A stretch of 52,988 nt of DNA from Cobetia crustatorum (lineage in GTDB: Bacteria; Pseudomonadota; Gammaproteobacteria; Pseudomonadales; Halomonadaceae). Where the stretch lies: NCBI RefSeq assembly GCF_000591415.1, contig NZ_JEMF01000063.1, positions 1 to 52,988 of the forward strand, written 5' to 3'. The notes below the pieces were generated by a model. That model had not been told where the DNA came from. It was given only the letters and a program-made list of their open reading frames with translations, and ran no database searches. A program made the translations under genes and the position numbers. Shown piece by piece: positions 33,928 through 43,570 of this stretch (position 1 is its first letter; every line of letters starts with the position of its first letter).

Positions 33928-35771
33928 AGCATACCCACGACTACTACGCGCAGATCTTCATGCTGTTGATGACGGGTAAGCGTGGCTATTACCGTCCTGA
34001 AGTGGTGGACGCGCTGATGGCTAACACCGAGGCTGTGGCGCTGGTCGATGATTTCACCGAGCTATTCCAGGCGCACGTGACCGAGTCCTCGCCTGGTGAT
34101 ACGGCGGATACGACGAGAGAAGACTGCGCATCAGTTCCCGTGCAAATGCCGCTGCCGGCAACGACGATGCCTGAGATGCCAACACCTGACATGATCACGC
34201 CAGAGCCCATCACGCTAACGGCACTCGAGGAGGCACCGTCGGCCACTCCGCAAGCAGTCGCTCCTGGGAGAGATGATGCTGAACCTGTCGAGAAGACGGT
34301 TTTGGTTCCTGAATCCTCCCAGCCCTCTGAATCCACTCAGCCCTCTGAATCCTCTGAGCGACATGAAGCATCTCTTGAGTCGTCAGTGTCGCCGCATGAG
34401 ATACGCGAGCCAATCGACGTGCAGGAGACAACGCTGTCGCCTGGTGACGTTCCTGCCCCCTCGGCAGCCCCCAAGGAGCCGTCCGTGAGTGAAGTGACCC
34501 GCAATATCCCCAATGGCAGATCAGGTCAGTATTATCAGCATGACCTTGGCGCGCTGCTATCGGCAGCGTCATCCGCGGTGACTGATATCACTCTGGTGGA
34601 TGATGGCGGTACGGGGTTGGTGATTGAAGGCCATCAGCTGATCGGTGAGCTTGCGGCCGCCGGTAATTTCCAGCTGGTGGTAACGGGGTGCGCTGATGAT
34701 GGCACTTGCCTCGCACGCTGGACGCTCCGGCTCGCTATCATCGCCAACCCGCGCGATCTCTGGAAGACGTTGCCCTCGGATGCACAAGCCCTGTATGCCA
34801 AGGCAGATTGCGACGTTGCGCGTGAGACTAGCCCGGCTGGCTGGCAGATGTTCATGGCGTCGCAGCGAGGGCGTTCACATGCTCATCGTGGTGGTCAGCG
34901 TGATGACCACGGGGTGATCCAAACGACCAGTGCCGGCTGGAATATTCTGGCAGTGGCGGACGGGGCAGGCTCCTGCGTGCTGTCTCGTCAAGGAAGCCTA
35001 CTGGCCAGCACCCGTACTGTTGAAGGCTTGGCGGCCTATCTTGAAGCAGATGAAGGCACTCTTGAGGGCGTCGTTCTCGAGTATTTCGAACAGCAGTCCA
35101 CCCTCAAGACGCCGCCCAAGGCATGGATCGATGCGCTCTATCACAGCGTGTTCACCTCACTGCATCAGGGCTACAAGGCTATCTGTGAAGAGGCCCAAGC
35201 GTCGAATCAGCCGGTGAAAGCGTTTTCCACCACGTTGTTGCTGGCACTGCACAAACCCTCGCCACAGGGAGATCTGGTGATCACCTTCGGAATTGGCGAT
35301 GGTGGCATTGCAGTATTGGAGACAGGCCGCGTTGCCACACTGATGAACCACGTCGATGCGGGAGCTCATGCCGGACAGACCCGTTTCCTGGATGGCGCCG
35401 TGTTCAGTAATGCCGAGCAGGATTTCTATCCGCGTATTCGTATCCAGCGCTTCACGGCACTGGAGGCGTTGGTATTGGCTACCGACGGTATTACCGATCC
35501 GATGTTTGAGTCGGACAATGATCTGCAGATGGGCGAGAGCTGGTGGCGCATGTTCGATGACCTTGCACCGTCACTGAATGGCCCGCAAGCCACGGGCGCA
35601 CTGGCAGAGGACTCGGCAGCCGACGCTGTCAGTGGGCCAGTAGATGACCCATTGGTGCGCTACCTCGACTTCTTCACGCCCGGACACCACGACGATCGTA
35701 CGCTGGCAGTATTGCTCCGACCGCATACCGGGAGCGAAACGACGCAGGAAGAGGGGGCCAATCATGAGTGA
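33924..35771 (+). CDS. PP2C-like protein phosphatase of the TerY triad
   Basis: This 615-residue protein has three parts. Residues 1-45 are a helical start. Residues about 45-200 form a low-complexity linker rich in P, S, T and E with short repeats (TQPSESSERHEASLESS). Residues about 310-605 are a PP2C-like phosphatase with AVADGAGSCVLSRQGS (metal-binding aspartate), VITFGIGDGGIAVLETG, VLATDGITDPMFE and a final HHDDRTLAVLL. A small domain lies between them (about 205-300, with LAIIANPRDLWKTLPSDAQA). It overlaps copy 3 of terY by four bases and the kinase start by eight. It would reverse phosphorylation by the kinase encoded next. Confidence 0.88.
   Translation: MKHTHDYYAQIFMLLMTGKRGYYRPEVVDALMANTEAVALVDDFTELFQAHVTESSPGDTADTTREDCASVPVQMPLPATTMPEMPTPDMITPEPITLTALEEAPSATPQAVAPGRDDAEPVEKTVLVPESSQPSESTQPSESSERHEASLESSVSPHEIREPIDVQETTLSPGDVPAPSAAPKEPSVSEVTRNIPNGRSGQYYQHDLGALLSAASSAVTDITLVDDGGTGLVIEGHQLIGELAAAGNFQLVVTGCADDGTCLARWTLRLAIIANPRDLWKTLPSDAQALYAKADCDVARETSPAGWQMFMASQRGRSHAHRGGQRDDHGVIQTTSAGWNILAVADGAGSCVLSRQGSLLASTRTVEGLAAYLEADEGTLEGVVLEYFEQQSTLKTPPKAWIDALYHSVFTSLHQGYKAICEEAQASNQPVKAFSTTLLLALHKPSPQGDLVITFGIGDGGIAVLETGRVATLMNHVDAGAHAGQTRFLDGAVFSNAEQDFYPRIRIQRFTALEALVLATDGITDPMFESDNDLQMGESWWRMFDDLAPSLNGPQATGALAEDSAADAVSGPVDDPLVRYLDFFTPGHHDDRTLAVLLRPHTGSETTQEEGANHE
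34320..34352 (+). repeat. 18-base period repeat in the phosphatase linker
   Basis: CAGCCCTCTGAATCC occurs at 34320-34334 and again at 34338-34352. It encodes QPSES twice within the serine/proline linker of the phosphatase. Such short repeats change length easily between strains. Confidence 0.8.
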
Positions 35772-37259
35772 ATCCATCATCACCTTGACGGCCTCCAATG
35801 GTGAGCAAGTCCAGTTTCGCGACAAGATCATCGCGCAAGGCGGAATGAAGGATGTTTACGCCTCGCCGGACAAGACCTACGTAGTGGCCTTCTACCGAGC
35901 CGAGCTGGATGATGCTTCCCGCCAGCGCCTGCAGATGATCACTGGCCCGTACCGTGAACGTATCTTCAGTGAAGCCAGCGGTGATTATTGGCACCAGATG
36001 TTTTGCTGGCCAACGGCGACGGTCGAACATGAGGCCGTGTCGGTGTGGTGGCGCCATTTTATCAAGACCATTTTTTCTTTGAGCACGGTTCGTTCAACAA
36101 CGACATGCTCAAGATTCGCGGCAAGGACAAGGAAGGCAAGTGGTTTGCCGCTCCGAACAATCAGTTCAAGTTTCTGGATGAGCGCGAGCGAGGCAATTGG
36201 CTGTCCTATCTCCAGCTATGCCTGAGATTGTCGCGCGCCGTGCGCAGACTGCATGCGGCCGGCCTGGCGCATAGTGATCTCAGTTACAAGAATGTGCTGC
36301 TCTCGCCGACGACCGGTCAGGTGTGCATCATCGATGTGGATGGGCTGGTGGTGCCTGAACGCTTTCCACCAGAGGTCGTCGGCACCCCGGACTTCATTGC
36401 GCCGGAAGTGGTGGCCTCCAGTCACCTTGAGAAGACGGATCCGAATCGCGCGCTCCCCAGTATCACGACGGACCGACATGCGCTGGCGGTGATGATTTAC
36501 ACGCTATTGTTGCTACGTCATCCGCTTCGGGGCAGGAAGGTGCATGCCGAAGACCCCGGGGAGGACGAGCGGTTGACCATGGGACGCGAGGCGCTCTTCA
36601 TTGAGCATCCTGCTGATGCCAGCAATCGCCTCAGTCCTGCTGAAGCCAAGCCCACTGAGCTGCCGTGGAAAGATCCCGAAGCATTGCCCTACACGATTAC
36701 CGGCCCTTATCTGAAAGAGTTGTTTGATCGTGCCTTCATGGAAGGGCTGCAAGCGCCACGCAAGCGTCCGAGTGCCGATGAATGGGAAGCGGCATTGATC
36801 AAGACCGTCGATCTCATCCAGCCATGTCAGAACAATGACTGTGCTCAAGGCTGGTATGTGTTTGCCAATACTACCGCGCCACAGTGCCCCTTCTGCGCGA
36901 CGCCCTATACGGGTGAGCTACCGATTCTCAATCTGTATTCCCAACGCGGGGACAGCTTTCGGCCGGATAACCATCGCCTGATGGTGTACTCCAATCAGAG
37001 CCTGTTCGCGTGGCATGTCGATCGTACGATCACGCCCAATGAACGCCTGGCGGTCGATCAGCGCTCACGCGTTGGTTACTTCGTCCAGCATCAAGGGCGC
37101 TGGTTTCTGGTCAATGAGCGCATGCCAGCACTGCGTAACGCCCAGACTGGCGAAGACCTGCCGATCGGCAGTCAGATAGAGCTAAAGGAGGGCCTGCAGC
37201 TCATCACGGGCAAAGATCCGGGCAGTCGCCTGTTTCACGTTCAGATGGTCAATGGCTGA
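35764..37259 (+). pseudogene. serine/threonine protein kinase of the TerY triad, one-base frameshift near 36033
   Basis: The gene starts at the ATG at 35764 (MSESIITLTASNGEQVQFRD) and runs to 37259, but one base is missing near 36033. The first frame reads up to EHE and then becomes nonsense, while the next frame continues exactly with GRVGVVAPFYQDHFFFEHGS. Adding one G gives 498 residues without a stop. The kinase part shows KIIAQGGMKDVY (glycine loop), LAHSDLSYKNVLL (catalytic loop, aspartate and asparagine present), IIDVDGLVVPE (DFG-like) and TPDFIAPEV. After the kinase fold comes a zinc-ribbon-like CQNNDCAQGW ... CPFCATPY and a C-terminal beta domain. It overlaps the phosphatase gene by eight bases. 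Either a recent mutation or a sequencing error; the intact downstream half favours the latter. Confidence 0.85.
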
Positions 37260-37535
37260 TATTACACTCGCCTCTACCGCACAGAGTCGTGACAGGCGGC
37301 ATTGCCTCGTGATGGCGCACCCGTGGGCTTGTTTGCACCAGTAATGCCTTGTTGGCGATCTCATCTGCTCATGGATGTGTCGCCGTGCTCACCCTCCTGT
37401 CCAATGTGCGAGGGTGATATTGCAACTCGTGTGCTTGGCACATGGGTTGCAGTGAATGAAAAGGGAGAGGCATGTCGTTGACCAATATCATGCAGAGCAT
37501 CTCTCCCTCTCATTCCGCCAAGGGAGTTGGACGCC

Positions 37536-38765
37536 GTGGACAAGCGCATCTATGTAGCACCGGCCCGTTACTCAGGCCCTCGCGGTGACGGTGTACTCAA
37601 TGGCAAACGTCTGGTGGTCAAGGATCTGTTTGCAGTGCGTGGTGAGCGCACCGGGCAGGGCAATCCTGACCTTCTGGCGCAGGCTCCGAGAGAAACGACA
37701 ACGGCGACTGTAGTGCTCGCTCTGCAACAGGCAGGGGCGAACTATCGTGCTCGTACCACCACCGATGAGCTGGCTTACAGTCTCAATGGCACCAATGGTC
37801 ATTACGGCACCCCCGAAAATCCACGGGCGCCACTGAGGTTGCCCGGCGGGTCGAGTGTCGGCTCTGCCGTTGCAGTGGCACGTGGTGAGGCCGAGATTGG
37901 CCTGGGTACCGATACCGGTGGTTCAATCCGTGTGCCGGCCAGCTACTGCGGACTCTACGGGCTGCGACCGACGCATGGACGTGTGGCAATGACAGGGCTC
38001 AAGCCACTGGCGCCGCGCTTTGACACCGTGGGTTGGCTGACACGTGATCTCGCCACGCTCACTGAGGCAAGCCAGGTACTGCTGACGGACAGCACTGCTA
38101 CCCGCATGCCGGCACGCGTGATCATGTTGATTCCTGAAGGCCTGATGGCAGGGCCATATCAGCGTCTGCTGGGTCTGCTGTCACGGCGCCTTGAGGCACT
38201 GGGATTTGCATGTGAGCGACGCCTGCTGACGCAGTCTTTCATGCGACGTGCCAGCGAGGCTTTTCGAATTCTGCAGGGCTGTGAGATCCGCCGCACGCAT
38301 CAGACGTGGTTGAGCACGCCAGAACACGGTCCTGAATCACGATGGCCAACCCTGAATGCCGATATCGCGGCGCGTCTCACATGGTGCATGACATTGAGCG
38401 ACGCGGATGAGCAGGCGGCAGAGGCACGGGCTGGCAGTGTGCGACGTTGGTATCGCCAGCAACTGGCAGGCAAGGAGGGCGAAGCTAAAGAGAGCGAAGC
38501 GATGTTCCTGCTGCCGACGACACCGGGGGCGTCTCCGTTATGCAAAGAAAGCCATCAGGCAATGGAAGTCTATCGGCATCACCTGATGGGACTGACAGCG
38601 TTGGCGGGGCTGAATGGTGCGCCACAGATCAGCTTGCCATGGCTGCATGATTCTGCAGCGCGTGTATCAGGTGAACTGATGCCTCCTCCATGGGGAGTGT
38701 CATTGCTCGGCCTGCCGGGGCGTGATGAAAGTCTGCTGGCCTTGGCGCGTTTGCTGGAGGCTTGA
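37536..38765 (+). CDS. amidase signature family protein
   Basis: This protein of about 409 residues is an amidase with the full Ser-cisSer-Lys triad: the lysine of RLVVKDLF, the serine of LPGGSSVGSAVAVARGE and the nucleophile serine region of GLGTDTGGSIRVPASYCGLY. The family strand GLRPTHGRVAMTG follows. The GTG at 37536 was chosen because AAGGGAG lies nine bases upstream; a TTG at 37527 touches the ribosome site. The C-terminal part is shorter than in GatA (about 480), so this is a stand-alone amidase. It faces puuE in convergent orientation. The substrate is unknown; an acyl or carbamoyl amide of purine breakdown is possible but not shown. Confidence 0.88.
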   Translation: MDKRIYVAPARYSGPRGDGVLNGKRLVVKDLFAVRGERTGQGNPDLLAQAPRETTTATVVLALQQAGANYRARTTTDELAYSLNGTNGHYGTPENPRAPLRLPGGSSVGSAVAVARGEAEIGLGTDTGGSIRVPASYCGLYGLRPTHGRVAMTGLKPLAPRFDTVGWLTRDLATLTEASQVLLTDSTATRMPARVIMLIPEGLMAGPYQRLLGLLSRRLEALGFACERRLLTQSFMRRASEAFRILQGCEIRRTHQTWLSTPEHGPESRWPTLNADIAARLTWCMTLSDADEQAAEARAGSVRRWYRQQLAGKEGEAKESEAMFLLPTTPGASPLCKESHQAMEVYRHHLMGLTALAGLNGAPQISLPWLHDSAARVSGELMPPPWGVSLLGLPGRDESLLALARLLEA

Positions 38766-38806
38766 TCGCACGAGTCTTGATTCTTGTACGCTGGCGGGTC
38801 GGCAGG

Positions 38807-39766
38807 TCAACCTGACGTGGAGAGGGTGTAAGGATGCTCGCGGTGCCAATGTTCGGCGATGTCGATGCGCCGGGTGATCCATACCTTGTCATGCGATTGC
38901 ACGTAATCGAGAAAGCGCTTCAGTGCAGCGAAGCGTCCCGGGCGTCCGGCGATACGGCAGTGCAATCCGATGGATAGCATCTTGGGCGCGGACTCACCTT
39001 CGGCGTAGAGCACGTCAAAGGCATCGCGTAGATAAGTGAAGAAGTCCTCGCCAGTATTGAAACCCTGGGCACTGACAAAGCGCATGTCATTGGTGTCCAG
39101 CGTATAGGGCACCACGAGGTGTGGAACCTGCTCGCCATCAGTGGTGGTGACTATCTTCCACAGCGGTAGATCGTCGCTGTAGTCGTCGCTGTCATAGCGA
39201 AAGCCACCGTGCTCGACGACCAGGCGCCGCGTATTCGGGCTGTCACGACCGGTATACCAGCCTTGCGGGGCATGGCCGACCAATTCGCGATAGCTTTCCA
39301 CCGCGCGTTCCAGGTGGGCGCGCTCATGCGCCTCATCCATATGCTGATAATGCACCCAGCGCCAACCATGACTGGCGATCTCATGACCGTCTTCCAGAAA
39401 GCGTTGCACCAATGCCGGGTGGCGTTCCATCGCCATACCCACGCCAAACACCGTCAGTGGTAGATCACGGCGTTTGAATTCATCGAGAATGCGCCATACG
39501 CCACTGCGTGAGCCATATTCGTACATCGATTCCATGCTCATGTGACGTGTTGGGAAGGCTTCGGCACCGATGATTTCGGAGAGGAATTTCTCACTCTCGT
39601 TGTCGCCGTGCAGCAGACAGTTCTCACTGCCTTCTTCGTAATTCAGGACGAATTGCACGGCGATTTGCGCACCGCCAGGCCAGTTGGCGTGTGGCGGAGT
39701 CCCCCCGTAGCCGATCAGATCGCGCGGATAGTCCTCACCCCACAGGGCAGTGTCCTTGTCTGGCAT
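38807..39766 (-). CDS. puuE: allantoinase PuuE (polysaccharide-deacetylase fold)
   Basis: This protein of about 319 residues belongs to the cofactor-light allantoinases of the polysaccharide deacetylase fold. The N-terminus YPRDLIGYGGTPPHANWPGG and QFVLNYEEGSENCLLHGD are distinctive for PuuE. GHEIASHGWRWVHYQHMDEA holds the metal-type histidines, and QGWYTGRDSPNTRRLVVEHG is another family block. It opens the allantoin ring to allantoate. AGGAGG lies seven bases before the ATG at 39766, and an ATG at 39811 is unlikely. It belongs to the same purine degradation route as guaD and xdhABC, but lies 21 kb away. Confidence 0.93.
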   Translation of the reverse strand: MPDKDTALWGEDYPRDLIGYGGTPPHANWPGGAQIAVQFVLNYEEGSENCLLHGDNESEKFLSEIIGAEAFPTRHMSMESMYEYGSRSGVWRILDEFKRRDLPLTVFGVGMAMERHPALVQRFLEDGHEIASHGWRWVHYQHMDEAHERAHLERAVESYRELVGHAPQGWYTGRDSPNTRRLVVEHGGFRYDSDDYSDDLPLWKIVTTTDGEQVPHLVVPYTLDTNDMRFVSAQGFNTGEDFFTYLRDAFDVLYAEGESAPKMLSIGLHCRIAGRPGRFAALKRFLDYVQSHDKVWITRRIDIAEHWHREHPYTLSTSG

Positions 39767-40168
39767 GGTATGACCTCCTGGCAATGCGGTATCGATGTTG
39801 TCATCAGGCATTGGCGTGCAGGCATTGTGCCATGGCAGCGCATATCACTTGATAGACGCCTCAGTGTGGCGTCATCCATTAGCGTGGCAGCTCGTCAGCG
39901 TGGGGAGCGCGCCACGTGAGCAGTGCCACATGGCGCAGAATGGCTCGTTACTATGAGGTTATAGACAGTATGTCGGCATTCAATCGGCTGCAATGCCTTG
40001 TAAAGCGTGCTTCAGGTCACCATCTGCTGGTCTGCAAGTGATAAAATAGCAGTCATGTGCCGGTGTACTGATATATGTCTGGCCGTTGATTCCTCCCGAT
40101 GGAGGCATTTCCGCGATGGTTCAGGACGGGCCATCGATCATCATTCAAGCAGGGCAGGAAGGCAGTCC
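39767..40168. other. 402-base intergenic region between divergent puuE and the DUF3581 gene
   Basis: No gene is supported here. A 6-base hairpin (GACGCC 39855-39860 with GGCGTC 39868-39873) is the only local structure noticed. The part after 39950 becomes more AT-rich (GTGATAAAATAGCAG near 40038) and is the likely promoter for the rightward gene. I did not find a RutR-type palindrome here. Confidence 0.4.
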
Positions 40169-40891
40169 ATGTTTCTTGATCAGTTTCACCGGGTCGAAGA
40201 CGGCCGTGTGCGGATTACCGCAGAACAGGCAAGTCGATTCGCCAAGCAGATGGCAGGGGACTACAACCCCATTCATGATCCGGATGCACGACGTTTCTGT
40301 GTTCCCGGCGACTTGTTGTTTGCCCTGTTATTGTCGAAATTCGGTTTGTCACAGTGCATGACCATCCGCTTTTGCGGCATGGTGGGAAATGATGTTCCGC
40401 TGATGTTCGAGGCGCTCGATGTGCCCGATGAGAATGGCGTGTCGTTGCGCGTGCGTGATGAGGCAGGCAAGGTCTATCTGACGGTCGAACGCAGCGGTGA
40501 AACGACACATGACGAGGCCGTCGTGGCCAACTTCACTCGTCAGTACATCGCCTTCTCCGGGCGTAACTTCCCGCATTTTCTGCAGCCGCTGATGCTGGAG
40601 AAGGGGGTGATGTTCAATCCTGCTCGCCCGCTGGTGATCTACGACAGTATGGGCTTTTGTTTTGAGCGTCTGGATATCGCCGACTTGCACCTCGATTTCG
40701 TCGCCTCTTCGCTTGAGGTAAACGGCAAGCGTGGTGATACCTTGCTGGAATTCGGGATTCACGATGGCACCGAGTGTATCGGCAGTGGCTCCAAGAAGTT
40801 GGTTGTCAGTGGGCTGCGTGATTATTGTGCCGAGACCATGGATGCTTTCGTCGAGTCATTCGAGGCGCTCAAGCGCAATGCTGAGGCTTGA
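40169..40891 (+). CDS. DUF3581 family protein with MaoC-like motif
   Basis: This 240-residue protein matches the DUF3581 family of marine gammaproteobacteria. The start MFLDQFHRVEDGRVRITAEQ is conserved-looking and AGGAAGG lies upstream; the frame opens at 40007 but the extra 54 residues are not plausible. Near residue 25 the run FAKQMAGDYNPIHDPDARRF contains the D-x-N-P-x-H motif of MaoC-type hot-dog hydratases, followed by PGDLLFALLLSKFGL. This suggests a hot-dog fold that handles an acyl thioester, although no activity is established for the family. A strong terminator follows. Confidence 0.85.
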   Translation: MFLDQFHRVEDGRVRITAEQASRFAKQMAGDYNPIHDPDARRFCVPGDLLFALLLSKFGLSQCMTIRFCGMVGNDVPLMFEALDVPDENGVSLRVRDEAGKVYLTVERSGETTHDEAVVANFTRQYIAFSGRNFPHFLQPLMLEKGVMFNPARPLVIYDSMGFCFERLDIADLHLDFVASSLEVNGKRGDTLLEFGIHDGTECIGSGSKKLVVSGLRDYCAETMDAFVESFEALKRNAEA

Positions 40892-40949
40892 AGGCTGCTG
40901 AGTGAACTTCAGCCCATGGTGCATGCTTGAAAGTGGAACGTGACTGATA

Positions 40950-40991
40950 AAAACGCCTCACCGAGAGAAGTACTCTCAGGTGGGGCGTTTT
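40950..40991. terminator. rho-independent terminator, probably bidirectional
   Basis: AAAACGCC at 40950-40957 pairs with GGCGTTTT at 40984-40991, extended by CACC/GGTG and GAGAG/CTCTC arms around a short AAGTA loop. It separates the DUF3581 gene from the leftward SelD fusion gene and carries A/T runs on both sides. Confidence 0.85.
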
Positions 40992-41034
40992 GCGTTTCTG
41001 GTGATTTGGGCGCGGCGCTTGATCCGTCCGTGAA

Positions 41035-43511
41035 TTAGCGTGTCACACTAATCGGCGCGAGTGCATCACCTTGCTCCCGTACGCGGCCAATGATGGCGCT
41101 GGCGCTGTACCCCGCTGCCTTGAGCGCAGCCAGACAGGGCTCAGCATGAGCCAACGGTACGCTGGCCAGCAGGCCACCCGCCGTCTGCGGGTCAAACAGC
41201 AATGGGTAGCGCGGGTGATCCAACAGCGTTTGCGGGTCTTTCAGGGCGCGCTTCAGCCGCAGGTTAGCGGGTTGCAATGAGCTGACCACGCCACGTGCCA
41301 CACAGTCCTCGGCACCGTCCAGAATCGGGAGCGCAGTGATATCGAGTTCGGCATCGACACCGCTGGCGCGTGTCATCTCGACCAGATGCCCTAACAGGCC
41401 GAAACCGGTGACATCGGTGGAGGCACTTGCATGGTGTGCACGCAAGATATCGGCCGCCTGCTGACTGGACTGCTGCATGCTGTCGAGTGCGCCATCAATC
41501 CAGCGGCCGCGTGCCTCCAATCGCGCATGAGCTGCCAACAGCGTACCGGTACCCAGCGCCTTGGTCAGTAACAGCACCTCACCGGGTTGCATGCCGCCCT
41601 TGCAGGTGACATCCGTCATGCTCTCATCGACCAGTCCGTTCAGCGCAAAGCCTAGTGCCAGTTCCTGGCCCTCACCGGTATGCCCACCGACTAGACTGCA
41701 TCCCGCTGCATTGAGAACGTCAGTGGCACCCTGCATCAGCTCACGTACCAGCGGTTCTATCTTGCGCTCGACACCTTGTGGCACGGTGGCAATGGCGGTG
41801 GCGGTATGAGGACGAGCCCCCATGGCATAGAGGTCGCCGAGTGCATGGTTAGCCGCAATGCGCCCGAAGAGATAGGGGTCGTCGATGAATGCCCGGAAGA
41901 AATCAACGCTATGCACCAACGCCTGGCCGTCCGGTACTCGCACGATGGCTGCGTCATCCGGGGCATGTAGGCCTACCAGTACATCAGCATTCTCCAAGGG
42001 GCTCAGGCTTGCCAACGCGCGTGACAGTACATTGGCACCAACCTTGGCTCCACAGCCGCCACACCGCATGGCCAATGCAGATAGCGCTTGGCGCGCTTCC
42101 TGCTCATCAAGCTCAGCGGTCAGATGAGGGTGCAGTCGCCCGCTGGCACCGGCCAGCGCCTGCCAGGCATTCCTGCAACGCTCGGCCAGTGCGAGCAGGC
42201 CGCCGCGATTGGCGGAAGCGTTCTGCATGCTGGGCAGGTCATTGAAGCGTGTCATGAACTTGTGATCAATATGGTCTTTCCAGCGCCATAGCCATGGGCG
42301 CAATTGCGGTGAAATCACGCCGAGTCTGCCGCGTGAGGCAATCGCGGCTCGATCTCCCGTGCTGATCAAGGCCAGCCAACGGGTTTGTGGCACGTAGTCC
42401 TTGAGTGGCTCACCCCGTATTGCCCGGCGTAGATTATCGGCCAGCGGGCGTGACTGACGTACGGCGAACACACCGGCTTTCTCGCGTGGATGATTGACCT
42501 GATGCGCGATGTCGCCGGCCGCGAAGATGGCAGCGTCATCCAGTGTCTGTAGCGTATCGCGTACCTTGAGAAAGCCATCATCATCCAGACTCAATCCGGT
42601 CTGCTCCAGCCAGCGTGCTCCGCCGGCTCGCGTCACCCAGATGGCCTCGTCCGCGGGATAGTGCTTGCCGGAGGTACTGATCAACAGGCGCTGTGATCTG
42701 GCGCTGGGTGTCGTAGAGCTGGGTGTCGTAGAGCTGGGTGTCGTGGAGCCAAGCGTTGAGACTGCCAAGGCCTCCGTCGCGGACTCGACCGCATTGATCT
42801 CTTCACCGAAGTGCACCGTGATACCGCGCTCACGCAGTGTGGCAGCCAGCATGTCACCAACCTCGGTGGCGTGCGTCGGTAGCAGGCGCTTGCCACGTGT
42901 GATCAGCGTCAGGCGAGGCAATAGTCCGGCTGGCATCTCATGCGCCAGGCGTTGCTGGATGGCCAGCAGTAGCTCGACCCCACCGGCACCACCGCCGACC
43001 AGCACAATCTCCAGCGGATGTTGTGCTGCTCGCGCTCGTTCAAGCAGATTCAGCCAGCGCTGCTGAAAGGTACTGATCGGCTTGACTGCGACGACGGGGG
43101 CATCAAGGGCTTCGGGATCACCGATTCCTTGGATATGATCAAGACGTGGGGTAGAACCGATGTTGATTGATAGCAGGTCGTAGCCGACCGCTGGGCGAGC
43201 GTGACAGATGACGCGCTGTTCCTCGCGATCAATGGCCGTGACATGCGTGCGGTAGAAACGCGCGCCTGCGAACTGGCACAGCGTCGTAGGTCAATATGCA
43301 CATCATCAAACGAATAATGCCCCGCGACATAGCCCGGCAGCATGCCAGAATAGGGCGTGTCAGTATCACGGCAGATGACGGTAAGGCGGACGCCAGGTTC
43401 TGGCTGCATGGCGAAGCGCATCAGCACACCGACGTGGCTATGACCACCGCCGATCAGGACAATATCTCGCACAACGGGTGCTTGAGCAGGCATGGACGCA
43501 GACGGCATCAT
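41035..43511 (-). pseudogene. selD: NADH-dehydrogenase-like domain fused to selenide, water dikinase (SelD), one-base frameshift near 43280
   Basis: Reconstructed, this is an 825-residue fusion. The N-terminal half is a pyridine-nucleotide-disulfide oxidoreductase: [18 protein letters not shown] (FAD) and IVLVGGGAGGVELLLAIQQR (NAD). The C-terminal half is SelD, which makes selenophosphate from selenide and ATP: MRCGGCGAKVGANVLSRAL keeps the catalytic cysteine and lysine (E. coli C17 and K20), with DVTGFGLLGHLVEM and DPQTAGGLLASVP. The frame breaks near 43280: the first part reads HIDLRRC and then nonsense, while the next frame continues with [18 protein letters not shown]. Adding one base restores 826 codons. 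NDH-SelD fusions are known in several bacteria. The start at 43511 is tentative because no clear ribosome site is seen; ATG 43493 is an alternative. Confidence 0.87.
42703..42747 (-). repeat. 15-base tandem repeat, three copies, inside the SelD fusion gene
   Basis: The unit GCTGGGTGTCGTAGA occurs at 42703-42717 and 42718-42732 and, with one mismatch, at 42733-42747. It adds TTPSS-type residues in frame to a loop of the oxidoreductase half (SSTTPSSTTPS). This is a small in-frame minisatellite likely to vary between strains. Confidence 0.88.
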
Positions 43512-43570
43512 AAGTCTCGATAGCAGGGGAAAGGCATGGCAATCGGTATCAGAGGCAGGAGTCTAGCAAC

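Noticed and set aside
36045-37259. Independent gene starting at the GTG at 36045
   Set aside because: It lacks the kinase glycine loop and a ribosome site, and its sequence continues exactly from the frame opened at 35764 when one base is added.
37463-37507. GGGAGAG/CTCTCCC inverted repeat before the amidase gene
   Set aside because: Only seven bases with a loop over 30 bases long; too weak to claim as a functional structure.
41035-43005. Stand-alone SelD-type gene starting near 43005
   Set aside because: That start falls inside the NAD-binding glycine motif of the oxidoreductase half, and the same frame continues sensibly upstream to about 43280.
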